Translations under genes and position numbers: made by a program
In this document: positions 8,331-16,719 of the stretch, in pieces
Numbering within the stretch: position 1 is the stretch's first letter
How the letters are laid out: each line of letters starts with the position of its first letter
Notes under the pieces: generated by a model
Seen by the model: the letters and a program-made list of their open reading frames with translations, nothing else
Databases searched by the model: none
Told to the model about the DNA's origin: nothing
Assembly: GCF_001008165.2 (NCBI RefSeq)
Contig: NZ_CP011452.2
Span: 2,914,001 to 2,978,000 of the forward strand
DNA: 64,000 bases
From: Croceibacterium atlanticum
Lineage (GTDB): Bacteria > Pseudomonadota > Alphaproteobacteria > Sphingomonadales > Sphingomonadaceae
Direction of reading: 5' to 3'

Positions 8331-9155
8331 ATGAAGAACAGCATCTGGGCGGCCCTTGCCGCCGCGAGCATGGTGATTGCGGCGCCGGTACAGGCCGCGG
8401 ACAGCGCCGCGCTGGAAGAAGTGCTGGCCCATCCACGCAGGGCGGATGACGCAGCCCGCGACCAATATCGCCACCCTGCGGAAACTCTTGCTTTTTTCGA
8501 GATCGAACCGGGCATGACCGTGGTCGATTATCTGCCGGCGGGCGGCTGGTATTCGCGGATACTGATCCCCTATCTGGGGCCGGAAGGGCGCTATGTCGCG
8601 ATGGGCCCGGATGTCACGGGCGCCAGCGAATATATGCAGCGTTCCGGCGGCAATCTGAAAGAGAAGATCGTCACCCAGGCCGCGGAATGGGACGTGAATG
8701 GCGGCGCCCGGCTGACCGGGTACAATACGGGCGATGAATTGCCGGCGGATCTGACTGGCACGGTCGATCGGGTGGTGATCTTCCGCGAAATGCACAACCA
8801 GTTGCGCTTTGGCTGGCTGCATGAAGACATGCTGGCGATCCGCAAGATGCTGAAGCCGGGCGGCATGGTTGGCATTACCGACCATCGCATGGATGAGGAT
8901 GCGCCCTATTCGATTAGCGACGGGGGCAAGGGCTATCTGCGGCAGAGCGACGTGATCGACCTGATGGATGTCTATGGCTTCGACCTCGTCGGGCAGAGCG
9001 AGATCAACGCCAATCCCAAGGATACGAAGGATTGGGAACGCGGCGTGTGGATGTTGCCGCCCAGCTTGGCCGGCGCCACGGATGAAACGCGGGAAAGGAT
9101 GCTGGCCATTGGTGAAAGCGACCGCATGACATTGCTGTTCCGCAAGCGTCCGTGA
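8331..9155 (+). CDS. Exported methyltransferase-like protein (COG4798 type)
   Basis: A 274-residue protein with a clear Sec signal peptide (MKNSIWAALAAASMVIAAPVQA) followed by a Rossmann-like methyltransferase fold: AETLAFFEIEPGMTVVDYLPAGGWYSRILIPYLGPEG resembles SAM-binding motif I. MLKPGGMVGITDHRMDE corresponds to a later strand. The family is annotated as predicted methyltransferase, but its periplasmic location makes SAM-dependent activity puzzling, and the glycine-rich motif is degenerate (DYLPAGGWY instead of DxGxGxG). A GGAGAT lies 4 bases before the ATG. The frame stays open to 7566 upstream, but that part is antisense to msrA. True activity is unknown. Confidence 0.8.
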   Translation: MKNSIWAALAAASMVIAAPVQAADSAALEEVLAHPRRADDAARDQYRHPAETLAFFEIEPGMTVVDYLPAGGWYSRILIPYLGPEGRYVAMGPDVTGASEYMQRSGGNLKEKIVTQAAEWDVNGGARLTGYNTGDELPADLTGTVDRVVIFREMHNQLRFGWLHEDMLAIRKMLKPGGMVGITDHRMDEDAPYSISDGGKGYLRQSDVIDLMDVYGFDLVGQSEINANPKDTKDWERGVWMLPPSLAGATDETRERMLAIGESDRMTLLFRKRP

Positions 9156-9271
9156 TTGGCGTCCGTGACTGGGCACATCGCCTTCGTCACGCAAAGCGAA
9201 TGATCGAACTGCCATCGCCGGGCCCGGCGGCTGATCTGGACAAGCTGCGGGCCCGGCAATAGGCGCAGGAA

Positions 9272-10123
9272 ATGACCAAGCTTACCGTTGCCGCCTTGCA
9301 ATTGGCGCTCAATTCGCCGGACGAGCAGGAAAACATCGCCGCAACCGCCGCACTGGTGGAAGATGCCGCGGGCAAGGGCGCGCAGGTGATCCTGCCGCCT
9401 GAATTGTTTTCAGGCCCATATTTCTGCAAGCGCGAGGAAGAGGAACTGTTCGCTCTCGCACGCCCGACGGCGGAGCATCCTTCCGTCCTTGCCATGCAGG
9501 ATCTGGCGAAGAAGCTGAATGTCGCGATCCCGACCAGCTTCTTCGAAAAGGACGGGCCGCATTATTACAACACGCTGGCCATGGTGGATGCGGGCGGGGA
9601 CATACTGGGCATCTATCGCAAGAGCCACATTCCCGACGGGCCGGGATATGAAGAGAAATATTATTTCCGCCCCGGCAATACCGGCTTCAAGGTGTGGGAC
9701 GTATTCGGCACCCGTATTGGCGTGGGCGTGTGCTGGGACCAGTGGTATCCGGAATGCGCGCGGGCCATGGCGCTGATGGGGGCGGAAGTGCTGTTCTATC
9801 CCACGGCCATCGGGTCGGAACCCTATGATGCCGATCTGGATACCAGCCGCATGTGGCGCCGGGCCATGATCGGCCATTCCGTTTGCAACTGCATGCCCGT
9901 GGTCGCGGCCAATCGTATCGGGCTGGAGGAAGGGCAGGCCTTTTATGGCCATAGCTTCATCACGGACGAATGGGGCGATTTCCTGGCCGATTACGGGCGC
10001 GATGAAAGCGGGGTCCTGCTGGCGGAGCTGGATCTGTCGCGCGCCGCCCGCCACCGGGCAGGCATGGGCTTTTTCCGCGATCGGCGCCCCAATCTCTATT
10101 CGCGGATAGGCGAGGATATTTGA
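9272..10123 (+). CDS. aguB: N-carbamoylputrescine amidase
   Basis: A nitrilase-superfamily amidase that hydrolyses N-carbamoylputrescine to putrescine, the last step of the agmatine deiminase route of polyamine synthesis. The 283-residue protein shows the Glu-Lys-Cys triad: E44 in LPPELFSGPYF, K117 in GIYRKSHIPDGPGYEEKYYF, and C154 in GVGVCWDQWYPECAR. The extended motifs and length match AguB rather than general omega-amidases. The usual partner agmatine deiminase (AguA) is not next to it. The stop overlaps the TTG start of folK by 4 bases. Confidence 0.93.
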   Translation: MTKLTVAALQLALNSPDEQENIAATAALVEDAAGKGAQVILPPELFSGPYFCKREEEELFALARPTAEHPSVLAMQDLAKKLNVAIPTSFFEKDGPHYYNTLAMVDAGGDILGIYRKSHIPDGPGYEEKYYFRPGNTGFKVWDVFGTRIGVGVCWDQWYPECARAMALMGAEVLFYPTAIGSEPYDADLDTSRMWRRAMIGHSVCNCMPVVAANRIGLEEGQAFYGHSFITDEWGDFLADYGRDESGVLLAELDLSRAARHRAGMGFFRDRRPNLYSRIGEDI

Positions 10124-10683
10124 GCCATACCTATCTGATCGCGCTCGGTTCCAACCGGCGCCACCACCGCTTCGGCCGCCCACGACAGGTGCTGGCGACG
10201 GCGATGGATTGCCTGGACGGATCGTATGGCGCCGTGATCGCCACATCGCCGATAGTGGATAGCGATCCGATCGGGCCATCCCTGCGGCGCTATGCCAATG
10301 CGGCGCTGCTGCTGCGATCGAATGATGACCCGGAAGCCTTGCTGCGCCGGTTGAAATATCTGGAACAATGGTTTGGCCGGCGACAGCGCGGGCAGCGCTG
10401 GAGTTCGCGCGTGCTCGACCTCGATATCGTGCTGTGGGACGGGGGCGCCTATTCGGCGAAACAGCTCACCATCCCGCATCCGCTGTTCCGCGAACGGGCT
10501 TTCGTGCTGGGCCCGGCACAGGCCATTGCCCCCGATTGGCGCGATCCTGTTACCGGTCTGACGATATATCAGCTTCACAGCCGCTTGACCCGCCCGCGCC
10601 CGCTCCCTAGGGGAGCCTCCGCGGACGCAAGGCATCCCGGGCCCTTAGCTCAGTCGGTAGAGCAACTGACTTTTAATCAGTAG
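10120..10683 (+). CDS. folK: HPPK, 2-amino-4-hydroxy-6-hydroxymethyldihydropteridine diphosphokinase
   Basis: FolK transfers pyrophosphate from ATP to 6-hydroxymethyl-dihydropterin in folate synthesis. The 187-residue frame has YLIALGSNRRHH, a LEQWFGRRQRGQRWSSRVLDLDIVLW block (the RxSRxLDLDI ATP/pterin site) and IPHPLFRERAFVLGP. It begins at a TTG overlapping the aguB stop. The HPPK domain ends near residue 155, but the frame has no stop until TAG at 10681-10683, inside tRNA-Lys, so the last dozen residues (PLAQSVEQLTFNQ) are translated tRNA sequence. Either the tail is real or a nearer stop was lost. Confidence 0.9.
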   Translation: MSHTYLIALGSNRRHHRFGRPRQVLATAMDCLDGSYGAVIATSPIVDSDPIGPSLRRYANAALLLRSNDDPEALLRRLKYLEQWFGRRQRGQRWSSRVLDLDIVLWDGGAYSAKQLTIPHPLFRERAFVLGPAQAIAPDWRDPVTGLTIYQLHSRLTRPRPLPRGASADARHPGPLAQSVEQLTFNQ

Positions 10684-10714
10684 GTCGCTGGTTCGAATCC
10701 AGCAGGGCTCACCA
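10639..10714 (+). tRNA. tRNA-Lys (anticodon UUU)
   Basis: A 76-base cloverleaf including the encoded 3' CCA. The acceptor stem GGGCCCT pairs with AGGGCTC (one G-U). The D arm has GCTCAGTCGGTAGAGC, the anticodon arm ACTGA-CTTTTAA-TCAGT with TTT anticodon, and the T arm GCTGG-TTCGAAT-CCAGC. The 5' half overlaps the end of the folK reading frame on the same strand. No integrase or repeated 3' tRNA fragment is seen nearby. Confidence 0.98.
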
Positions 10715-10851
10715 CCTTGCCCAGAAGGCGAATCATATCGCCGCATTTTTGGGTGAGGTTCCGCATGGTGGCTGGGGTCGCCTTCTGGAAATTGCCGGGT
10801 AATCTCCGGCGCGGCTTGTCCCGTTTGTGCAAAGGCTGCATTGATCCGGCC

Positions 10852-11295
10852 GTGCTTTCGCAGAAGACCCGCTATGCCATCCGTGCGATGCAGCACCTTG
10901 CCGACCATTATGGCAAGGGGCCGGTGCAACTTGCCGAAATCAGCCAGGTGCAGAACATACCGGCCAAGTTCCTCACCGTCATCCTGTCCGAACTGACCCG
11001 TTTCGGCTTGGTGGAATCGCAGCGCGGCAAGGATGGCGGATACTGGCTCGCCATTGCCCCGGTCGATATCACCTATGGCGATCTCATTCGCGTGATGCGT
11101 GGTTCGCTGGCACTGGTGCCTTGTGCCAGCCGTTTTGCGCATGAAAAATGCAAGAATTGCGTCGAAGAAGGGGAATGCCGCACGCGCGCGCTGATGCTGG
11201 AAGTGCGCGACAGGACGGCGGAGATACTCGATTCCATCCGCCTGTCCGATGCGATCGATCCGGCACCGCCATTTGACGAGAGCACCCAGCTTTAA
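10852..11295 (+). CDS. Rrf2-family transcriptional regulator
   Basis: A 147-residue winged-helix regulator of the Rrf2 family (IscR/NsrR/CymR). The N-terminus LSQKTRYAIRAMQHLADHYG and the recognition region ISQVQNIPAKFLTVILSEL are typical. A Cys cluster (CASRFAHEKCKNCVEEGEC, spacing C-x8-C-x2-C-x5-C) could bind an Fe-S cluster or sense cysteine status. The GTG at 10852 is chosen because family members start at this LSQKTRYA motif; the frame is open back to 10717, including an ATG at 10765. The gene sits directly before yezD, a TonB receptor and a TauE/SafE permease, so a role like CymR in sulfur control is likely by context. Confidence 0.88.
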   Translation: MLSQKTRYAIRAMQHLADHYGKGPVQLAEISQVQNIPAKFLTVILSELTRFGLVESQRGKDGGYWLAIAPVDITYGDLIRVMRGSLALVPCASRFAHEKCKNCVEEGECRTRALMLEVRDRTAEILDSIRLSDAIDPAPPFDESTQL

Positions 11296-11407
11296 CCGCC
11301 ACGCGCGCGCAAATTCGCCCCGTCGCCAAAAGCCGGCCCTTCATCGCAAATAGAGGAAGTTGTCGGCCGCCCTATTGTCAATTGAAAAGGTAGAGAATAA
11401 GAAGTCA

Positions 11408-11426
11408 CTGCAGCAGGAAGCTGCAG
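11408..11426. promoter_or_regulatory. Inverted repeat upstream of yezD, possible operator
   Basis: CTGCAGC-AGGAA-GCTGCAG: perfect 7-bp arms with a 5-base spacer, ending just before the yezD ribosome binding site (GGAGAG at 11429-11434). The position would suit a repressor such as the adjacent Rrf2 protein or a small mRNA hairpin. The A/T-rich stretch at 11372-11402 just upstream may be the promoter. Confidence 0.4.
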
Positions 11427-11440
11427 ACGGAGAGACAACC

Positions 11441-11608
11441 ATGCCAACCGACCATCAGGCGACCGGTATTGAGAGCCACGCGGCAGAGCCGCTCCGGGTC
11501 GTTGTCGGCGCTCTGGCGCAAATGCGCTACGGCACGATCCAGCTGACCGTACATGACGGCAAGGTGACGCAAGTAGACGTGACCGAACGCCAACGCTTCG
11601 CAGGCTGA
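11441..11608 (+). CDS. yezD: YezD-family (DUF2292) small protein
   Basis: A 55-residue protein whose second half, LAQMRYGTIQLTVHDGKVTQVDVTERQRF, is the DUF2292/YezD motif (YGxIxLTVHDGKVVQIDxTEKxR). Family members are encoded beside sulfate or organosulfur assimilation genes in many bacteria, but their molecular function is unknown. The ATG at 11441 has GGAGAG 6 bases upstream; an upstream TTG (11360) would add an unconserved tail. It lies between the Rrf2 gene and the TonB receptor, on the same strand as both. Confidence 0.88.
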   Translation: MPTDHQATGIESHAAEPLRVVVGALAQMRYGTIQLTVHDGKVTQVDVTERQRFAG

Positions 11609-11692
11609 TCAGCCAGCCTCATTCCATTTAACCGACAAAGGGACAGCAGACCGGACCGCCGGATGCATCGCCCGCTTGAGAAAGCGAGAACA

Positions 11693-14122
11693 ATGCATTC
11701 GATTTTCCTGCGGCGTCTTGCCGCTGCAACCGCCATTATCTTCCCTCTCGCCGCACAGGGGCAGGAAGCGAAGGAGGCACTGCCCCCCGCCGCTTCTCCT
11801 GAAGCATCTGTCGGTGACCCGATCCTTGTCACGGCGCGGCGGCGTGCAGAAACTGCGCAGAACATTCCGCTGGCGATCTCCGTCATCGGGTCCGACCGGA
11901 TCGACAATACGGGTTCGTTCAATGTCGGGCGTCTGCAACAGCTTACGCCGGCGCTGAATTTCTATTCGTCCAATCCGCGCAATTCGGCGGTCAATATACG
12001 AGGGATCGGCGTGCCCTTCGGTCTGACCAATGACGGTTTCGACCAGGGCGTGGGTATCTATGTCGACGATGTTTATTATTCGCGCATCGCATCGGCCACT
12101 TTCGACTTCCTGGACGTGGCGCAGATCGAAGTGCTTCGCGGTCCGCAGGGCACGCTTTACGGCAAGAACACCACGGCAGGCGCGATCAACATAACCACGC
12201 GCCAGCCGACCTTCACGCTGGAAGGCAATTCCGAAATATCCATCGGCAATCTCGGCTTCAGGCAGGCCAAGGCCTCTGTTTCCGGGCCGCTGGGCGAAAC
12301 GGTGGCCGCGCGCATCGCCGTTTCGGGCACTGGCCGCCACGGCACGATCCGCAATATCGCCACGGGCAACCGTATCAATGAACAGGACAATATCGGCCTG
12401 CGAGGGCAAATATTGTGGCAACCGGCCGACCGGCTGGACCTGACATTGGCGGGCGATTTCAGCACGCAGAATCCCGAATGCTGCGGCACGGTCTTCGTTC
12501 GCACCGGCGCCACGCAAAGGGCGGCGGCACGCCAGTTTGAAGCGCTTGCCGCGGCTCAGGACTATATCCTGCCCAGCCGCAATCCCTTCGACCGCGTGAC
12601 CGATGTGGATGCCGATCTGAACGCCGGGAACGAGATCGGGGGCGTTTCCCTGCGTGCGCGGCTGGATCTGGGCGAAGGAGAGCTGACGTCGATAAGTGCG
12701 TGGCGATACTGGGATTGGCTGCCGGCGAATGACCGCGACTATATCGGTCTGCCGATAACCACGCTGTCGCAAAACCCTTCGCAGCAGGAACAGTTCACGC
12801 AGGAGTTCCGCTACAACCGGACTGGAAAGGCGCTGGACCTGTTGCTGGGCGCCTTTGCCTTCCACCAGCAGGTGCGCACCCAGGGATCGCAAGCGCAAGG
12901 CCCGACCGCGTCCCGCTGGCTCATCAATCCTGCGAACCCCCTGTCGCAGGATCCGACCGTGCTGGACGGGCTGACCGCCACCAATGATATCCGGCTCGAT
13001 AATACCAGCCTCGCCTTTTTCGGGCAGGTCAGCTGGCATGTGACCGATGCCTTGACCATCCAGCCCGGTTTCCGCGTCAATCATGACCGGAAGAAGGGCC
13101 TGTATGAGAGCGTGGTGACCAATGGCGATGGTCAGCTCGTCACTTTCGCCAGCGCCGATCCGCGCATCGTCGCCCAGCGCGGAGTGCTCTCCCCGCAGCG
13201 TTTCGAACCCGCATTCAGCGACTGGAACGCCAGTTACGACCTGACCGTGAGCTATGAGGTGTCGCCCGATTTCCTGGTTTACGGCACTTATGCGCGCAGT
13301 TTCAAACCCGGCGGGGTCAACCTAAACGGCGTGCCCAATGACGATGCCGGCAATCCTATCCTCGAGGTCGGCTCTGTCGCGCCCGAAAAGGTCAATCATT
13401 TCGAGCTGGGACTGAAAGCGCAGGGCTGGGACAGGCGCTTGACGTTCAACCTCGCGGCATTCCGCACGGACATAGCGGATTATCAGGCGCTGGTGGTGAA
13501 CGGCCAGATCGGCGTGTTGCGCGGCTATCTCGCCAATGCCGAAAGCGTGCGGACCCAGGGGATCGAATGGGATATCGCCATCAGGCCGAGCCGGCGCTTC
13601 AACGCTTATCTCAGTGGTGCCTATACGGATGCGACATATCGCCGCTTCTCCGATGCGCCATGCCCGCCCGAACTTTCCGGCGGGACTACCGTGCCCGATG
13701 GCGGATCGCCCAGCGCGCCGGGAACGCCCGGCGGGTTCAGCCCTGCCAATTGCGATATTTCGGGGCAGCGCCTGCCCGGCGTTTCCGAATGGGCGCTGTC
13801 CTTCGGGGCGGAAGCGAATGCTCCTGCACGTTTGTTCGGTGAAACGGGTGAAATCTATCTCGGATATGATGGAAGCTGGCGTTCTGATTTCTCGTCCAAC
13901 GCCAGCCCGTCGCGATATACCTGGGTAAACGGATATTCCCTTTCCAATTTCCGCGCGGGATACCGATCCGATGCAGGGTTCGAGATATTCGGCTGGCTGC
14001 GCAACGCGTTCGACCAGAACTATTTTGAACAGCTTTCGGTGCCGTCCGGAAATACCGGCCTGATCGTCGGCCAGCCCGGCGATCCCCGTACCTACGGCTT
14101 CACGATCCAGCATCGTTTCTGA
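11693..14122 (+). CDS. TonB-dependent outer-membrane receptor (sulfur-locus)
   Basis: An 809-residue TonB-dependent receptor. It has a signal peptide (MHSIFLRRLAAATAIIFPLAAQG), a TonB-box-like DPILVTARRR, and the plug domain (NIPLAISVIGSDRI ... VNIRGIGVP ... VLRGPQGTLYGKNTTAGAIN). A 22-strand beta barrel ends in RTYGFTIQHRF with the C-terminal Phe required for Bam recognition. An ATG at 11663 is an alternative start. The substrate is unknown. Its position between yezD and a TauE/SafE permease (31-base gap) suggests a sulfur compound such as a sulfonate or sulfate ester. Such TonB receptors are common in Sphingomonadales. Confidence 0.92.
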   Translation: MHSIFLRRLAAATAIIFPLAAQGQEAKEALPPAASPEASVGDPILVTARRRAETAQNIPLAISVIGSDRIDNTGSFNVGRLQQLTPALNFYSSNPRNSAVNIRGIGVPFGLTNDGFDQGVGIYVDDVYYSRIASATFDFLDVAQIEVLRGPQGTLYGKNTTAGAINITTRQPTFTLEGNSEISIGNLGFRQAKASVSGPLGETVAARIAVSGTGRHGTIRNIATGNRINEQDNIGLRGQILWQPADRLDLTLAGDFSTQNPECCGTVFVRTGATQRAAARQFEALAAAQDYILPSRNPFDRVTDVDADLNAGNEIGGVSLRARLDLGEGELTSISAWRYWDWLPANDRDYIGLPITTLSQNPSQQEQFTQEFRYNRTGKALDLLLGAFAFHQQVRTQGSQAQGPTASRWLINPANPLSQDPTVLDGLTATNDIRLDNTSLAFFGQVSWHVTDALTIQPGFRVNHDRKKGLYESVVTNGDGQLVTFASADPRIVAQRGVLSPQRFEPAFSDWNASYDLTVSYEVSPDFLVYGTYARSFKPGGVNLNGVPNDDAGNPILEVGSVAPEKVNHFELGLKAQGWDRRLTFNLAAFRTDIADYQALVVNGQIGVLRGYLANAESVRTQGIEWDIAIRPSRRFNAYLSGAYTDATYRRFSDAPCPPELSGGTTVPDGGSPSAPGTPGGFSPANCDISGQRLPGVSEWALSFGAEANAPARLFGETGEIYLGYDGSWRSDFSSNASPSRYTWVNGYSLSNFRAGYRSDAGFEIFGWLRNAFDQNYFEQLSVPSGNTGLIVGQPGDPRTYGFTIQHRF

Positions 14123-14152
14123 CGCCTGCGGGCGAGCAGGGAGGACAACCTC

Positions 14153-14932
14153 ATGTTCGAATTTATTGCCGAGCTGTCTTTCGCCGATATCGCGCCCTTC
14201 ATCCTGGTCGGCTTTGCGGCGCAGATCGTGGACGGGGCGCTGGGTATGGCCTTCGGGGTCATATCGCAGACCATGCTGGTCAGCCTTCTGGGCGTGCCGC
14301 CGGCCACGGCATCGGCCAGCGTGCATCTGGTGGAAGTCTTCACCACCGCCACATCGGGGGCGAGCCATATCTGGCATCGCAATATCGACTGGGCCTTGTT
14401 CCGGCGGCTGGCCCCCTTCGGCATAATCGGGGGCGTCGCCGGGGCATATGCGCTGTCCAGCGTGGATGCTTCGGCGGCGCGGCCTTTCGTGATGCTCTAT
14501 CTGGCGGGTGTGGGCGTCTATCTGCTGGTGCGGGCAATCAGGCTCAGCCGGCCGAAATTCGAAGATCCGAAATATACCCGCCCGCTGGCGGCTGCGGGCG
14601 GCTTCCTCGATGCAGCGGGCGGCGGCGGGTGGGGGCCAGTGGTGACTTCCAACCTGCTGGTCCAGGGCGGGGATCCACGCACCACGATCGGCACGGTCAA
14701 TACGACAGAGTTTCTCCTTACCCTGTCGATTTCCATCACCTTCATCGCGACGCTGGGGTTTGCGGCTTTTACCGTTGCAACTGTCGGCCTGATAATCGGC
14801 GGCATGATCGCGGCCCCGATCGGTGCGGTTCTGGTGAAGCGGATCAGGCCGCGCGCCTTGTTGCTGGCCGTGTCCGCCGTGCTGATCGCCACCAGCCTTT
14901 TCAGTCTCGGGCGGGCCTGGGCGATCTTCTAG
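14153..14932 (+). CDS. TauE/SafE-family sulfite/sulfonate permease
   Basis: A 259-residue inner-membrane protein with about eight hydrophobic helices. The first repeat is FILVGFAAQIVDGALGMAFGVISQ. The second repeat begins AAAGGFLDAAGGGGWGPVVTSNLL, and the paired glycine-rich motifs are the TauE/SafE signature. Members export sulfite or sulfoacetate, or import organosulfonates. It follows the TonB receptor by 31 bases with a GGGAGGACAACC ribosome binding region, and converges with the ABC importer operon (18-base gap). Direction of transport cannot be told from sequence. Confidence 0.92.
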   Translation: MFEFIAELSFADIAPFILVGFAAQIVDGALGMAFGVISQTMLVSLLGVPPATASASVHLVEVFTTATSGASHIWHRNIDWALFRRLAPFGIIGGVAGAYALSSVDASAARPFVMLYLAGVGVYLLVRAIRLSRPKFEDPKYTRPLAAAGGFLDAAGGGGWGPVVTSNLLVQGGDPRTTIGTVNTTEFLLTLSISITFIATLGFAAFTVATVGLIIGGMIAAPIGAVLVKRIRPRALLLAVSAVLIATSLFSLGRAWAIF

Positions 14933-14950
14933 GCATGTCGCCGTGCCTGT

Positions 14951-15733
14951 TCAGCACCCGCGCTTTCTGGGGACGAAATCGACCGTGGCGGCAGGCGTGC
15001 CCGCTGCGTTGACGCAGGCATCTATGTCGAATGTGTCATGCAATAATCGGGAGGTAAGCACTTCGGCGGTCGGTCCATTTGCCATGATCCGGCCTTCACG
15101 CATCACGGCGATATGGGTGGAGAAACGGGCCGCCAGCGTCAGTTCCTGAAGCGCCGCGATCACCAGCCTGCCGCTATCCGCCTGGGCGCGCAGGCGGGCG
15201 ATGCTTTCCAGCGCATGGCGCGGATCGAGCCCGGCGAGCGGTTCGTCCACCAGCAATATGTCGGGATCGCCCACCAGCGCGCGGGCCAGCATTGCCCGGG
15301 CCAGTTCACCGCCGGACAGGGTGGTTGCCGGCTGGTTCCGGTGATCCTGCAGGTCGAATTGTTCGATAAGCCTGGCCACATGATTGCGCATGGCAGGCGG
15401 CAGTCCGCCAAAGGCTGGCAGTTGCGGCGTCAGCCCCAATGCGACCAGCCGTTTGACCGAGATAGGCCATTCGGCGCGGGGGTTTTGCGGCAGATAGGCC
15501 CGCAGGCGTGCCAGCTTGCGCCGGTCGATTGCCGTGATCGGGACGCGGTCCAGCAGGACCGATCCGGCATCGGGCCGGCGCAGTCCGGCCAGCGCGGCCA
15601 TCAGCGTGGATTTACCGGCGCCGTTCGGGCCAAGCAGGCACAGGAACATGCCCCCCTCCAGCATGAGCGAAGCATCGCTGACCACTGCCTTGCCGCCAAG
15701 CGAGATGGCGAGATCGTGCGCTTCCAGCCGCAT
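14951..15733 (-). CDS. Iron/cobalamin-type ABC transporter ATP-binding protein (FecE/BtuD-like)
   Basis: A 260-residue ABC ATPase that powers import of a chelated metal or cobamide through the permease encoded upstream. Visible motifs: Walker A GPNGAGKST, Q-loop YLPQNPRAEWP, signature LSGGELARAMLARAL, Walker B ILLVDEPLAGLDP and a degenerate H-loop region. The start overlaps the permease stop by one base (TGATG). It is the last gene of a three-gene minus-strand operon: binding protein, permease, ATPase. Substrate is unassigned; there is no cobalamin riboswitch. Confidence 0.92.
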   Translation of the reverse strand: MRLEAHDLAISLGGKAVVSDASLMLEGGMFLCLLGPNGAGKSTLMAALAGLRRPDAGSVLLDRVPITAIDRRKLARLRAYLPQNPRAEWPISVKRLVALGLTPQLPAFGGLPPAMRNHVARLIEQFDLQDHRNQPATTLSGGELARAMLARALVGDPDILLVDEPLAGLDPRHALESIARLRAQADSGRLVIAALQELTLAARFSTHIAVMREGRIMANGPTAEVLTSRLLHDTFDIDACVNAAGTPAATVDFVPRKRGC

Positions 15734-16719
15734 CAGGGCGACATCCGTTTCAGCCGCAGCACCAGCCAGAAGAAGAAGGGCGTTCCGGCAAGGCTGGTCA
15801 ATACGCCCAGTTTCAGTTCCTGCGCTGTGGGGATCAGCCGCGTGGCGACATCGGCCAATAGCAGCAGGATCGCGCCGAAGAGCGCGGCGGGCAGCAATAC
15901 CCGGCTGGGCTGGTGGCCGACAAAGGGCCGCACCAGATGGGGCGCGACCAGCCCGACGAACCCGATCGCCCCGGTAACGGCCGTTGCCGCGCCGACCGAC
16001 AGGGCTGTGCCCGCCAGAGCGAGCAGGCGGGTGCGGGCGATATGAATGCCGAGGCTTTCGGCCTGCGCCTCCCCCAGGGAAAGCGCATCTATATCGCGGA
16101 TGGTCAGCACCAGGCAGAGCCAGCCTGCCAGCATGAACGGCAAGGCAAGCCCGACCTGCGGCCAGCTTCGATCGGTCAGCGATCCCAGCAGCCAGACGGT
16201 CAGTTCATAGGCGGCATAGGGACTGGGCGCGAAATTGAGTGCGAGACTGAGCCCGGCCCCCATCAGGCCGGATACCGCAGCCCCTGCCAGGATCATGGTC
16301 AGCGTGCCCCCGCGCCCGAATGTCAGGGTCAGCGCCGCTGCCGCCAGGGCCCCGCAAATGCCCAGCAGCGGTGTCGCCAGTGCGAAGGCGGCGGACAGCC
16401 CGAAATAGATGGCGATCACCGCGCCCAGTGCCGCACCCGCGGAAACGCCGAGCAGGCCCGGTTCCGCCAGCGGATTGCGCAGCAGGCCCTGCAGCACCGC
16501 GCCCGACAGGCCGAGCGTCGCGCCGACCATTAGCGCCAGCACCGTGCGCGGCATCCGCAATTCATACAGGATCAGCCAGGGCAGGTTCGGCTTCGGGTCC
16601 AGCATCCCGGCGAGCAGGGCGGAAGGTTCCAGCCATACCCGGCCGACCACCAGCGACAGCAGGATGCTGAGGATCAGCAGCAGGACGGCGATCGCCCACC
16701 TGGAAAAACGCTTCACCAC
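15733..16719 (-). CDS. FecCD/BtuC-family ABC transporter permease
   Basis: A 328-residue polytopic permease of the FecCD family, forming the homodimeric channel for Fe-siderophore or cobalamin uptake. About ten helices are visible, with family motifs YELRMPRTVLALMVGATLGL, GLSGAVLQGLLRNPLAEPGLLGVS and TGAIGFVGLVAPHLVRPFVG. The GTG start at 16719 overlaps the binding-protein stop by 7 bases (a GTG one codon later would overlap by 4), and the stop overlaps the ATPase start by one base, so translation of all three is coupled. Confidence 0.93.
   Translation of the reverse strand: MVKRFSRWAIAVLLLILSILLSLVVGRVWLEPSALLAGMLDPKPNLPWLILYELRMPRTVLALMVGATLGLSGAVLQGLLRNPLAEPGLLGVSAGAALGAVIAIYFGLSAAFALATPLLGICGALAAAALTLTFGRGGTLTMILAGAAVSGLMGAGLSLALNFAPSPYAAYELTVWLLGSLTDRSWPQVGLALPFMLAGWLCLVLTIRDIDALSLGEAQAESLGIHIARTRLLALAGTALSVGAATAVTGAIGFVGLVAPHLVRPFVGHQPSRVLLPAALFGAILLLLADVATRLIPTAQELKLGVLTSLAGTPFFFWLVLRLKRMSP

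Noticed and set aside
9200-9262. 20-codon ORF (MIELPSPGPAADLDKL...) just before aguB
   Set aside because: Too short, no ribosome binding site, no leader-peptide features such as amino-acid runs or a following attenuator.
10639-11300. Genomic island integrated at tRNA-Lys
   Set aside because: No integrase, no duplicated tRNA 3' end, and the downstream genes look native.
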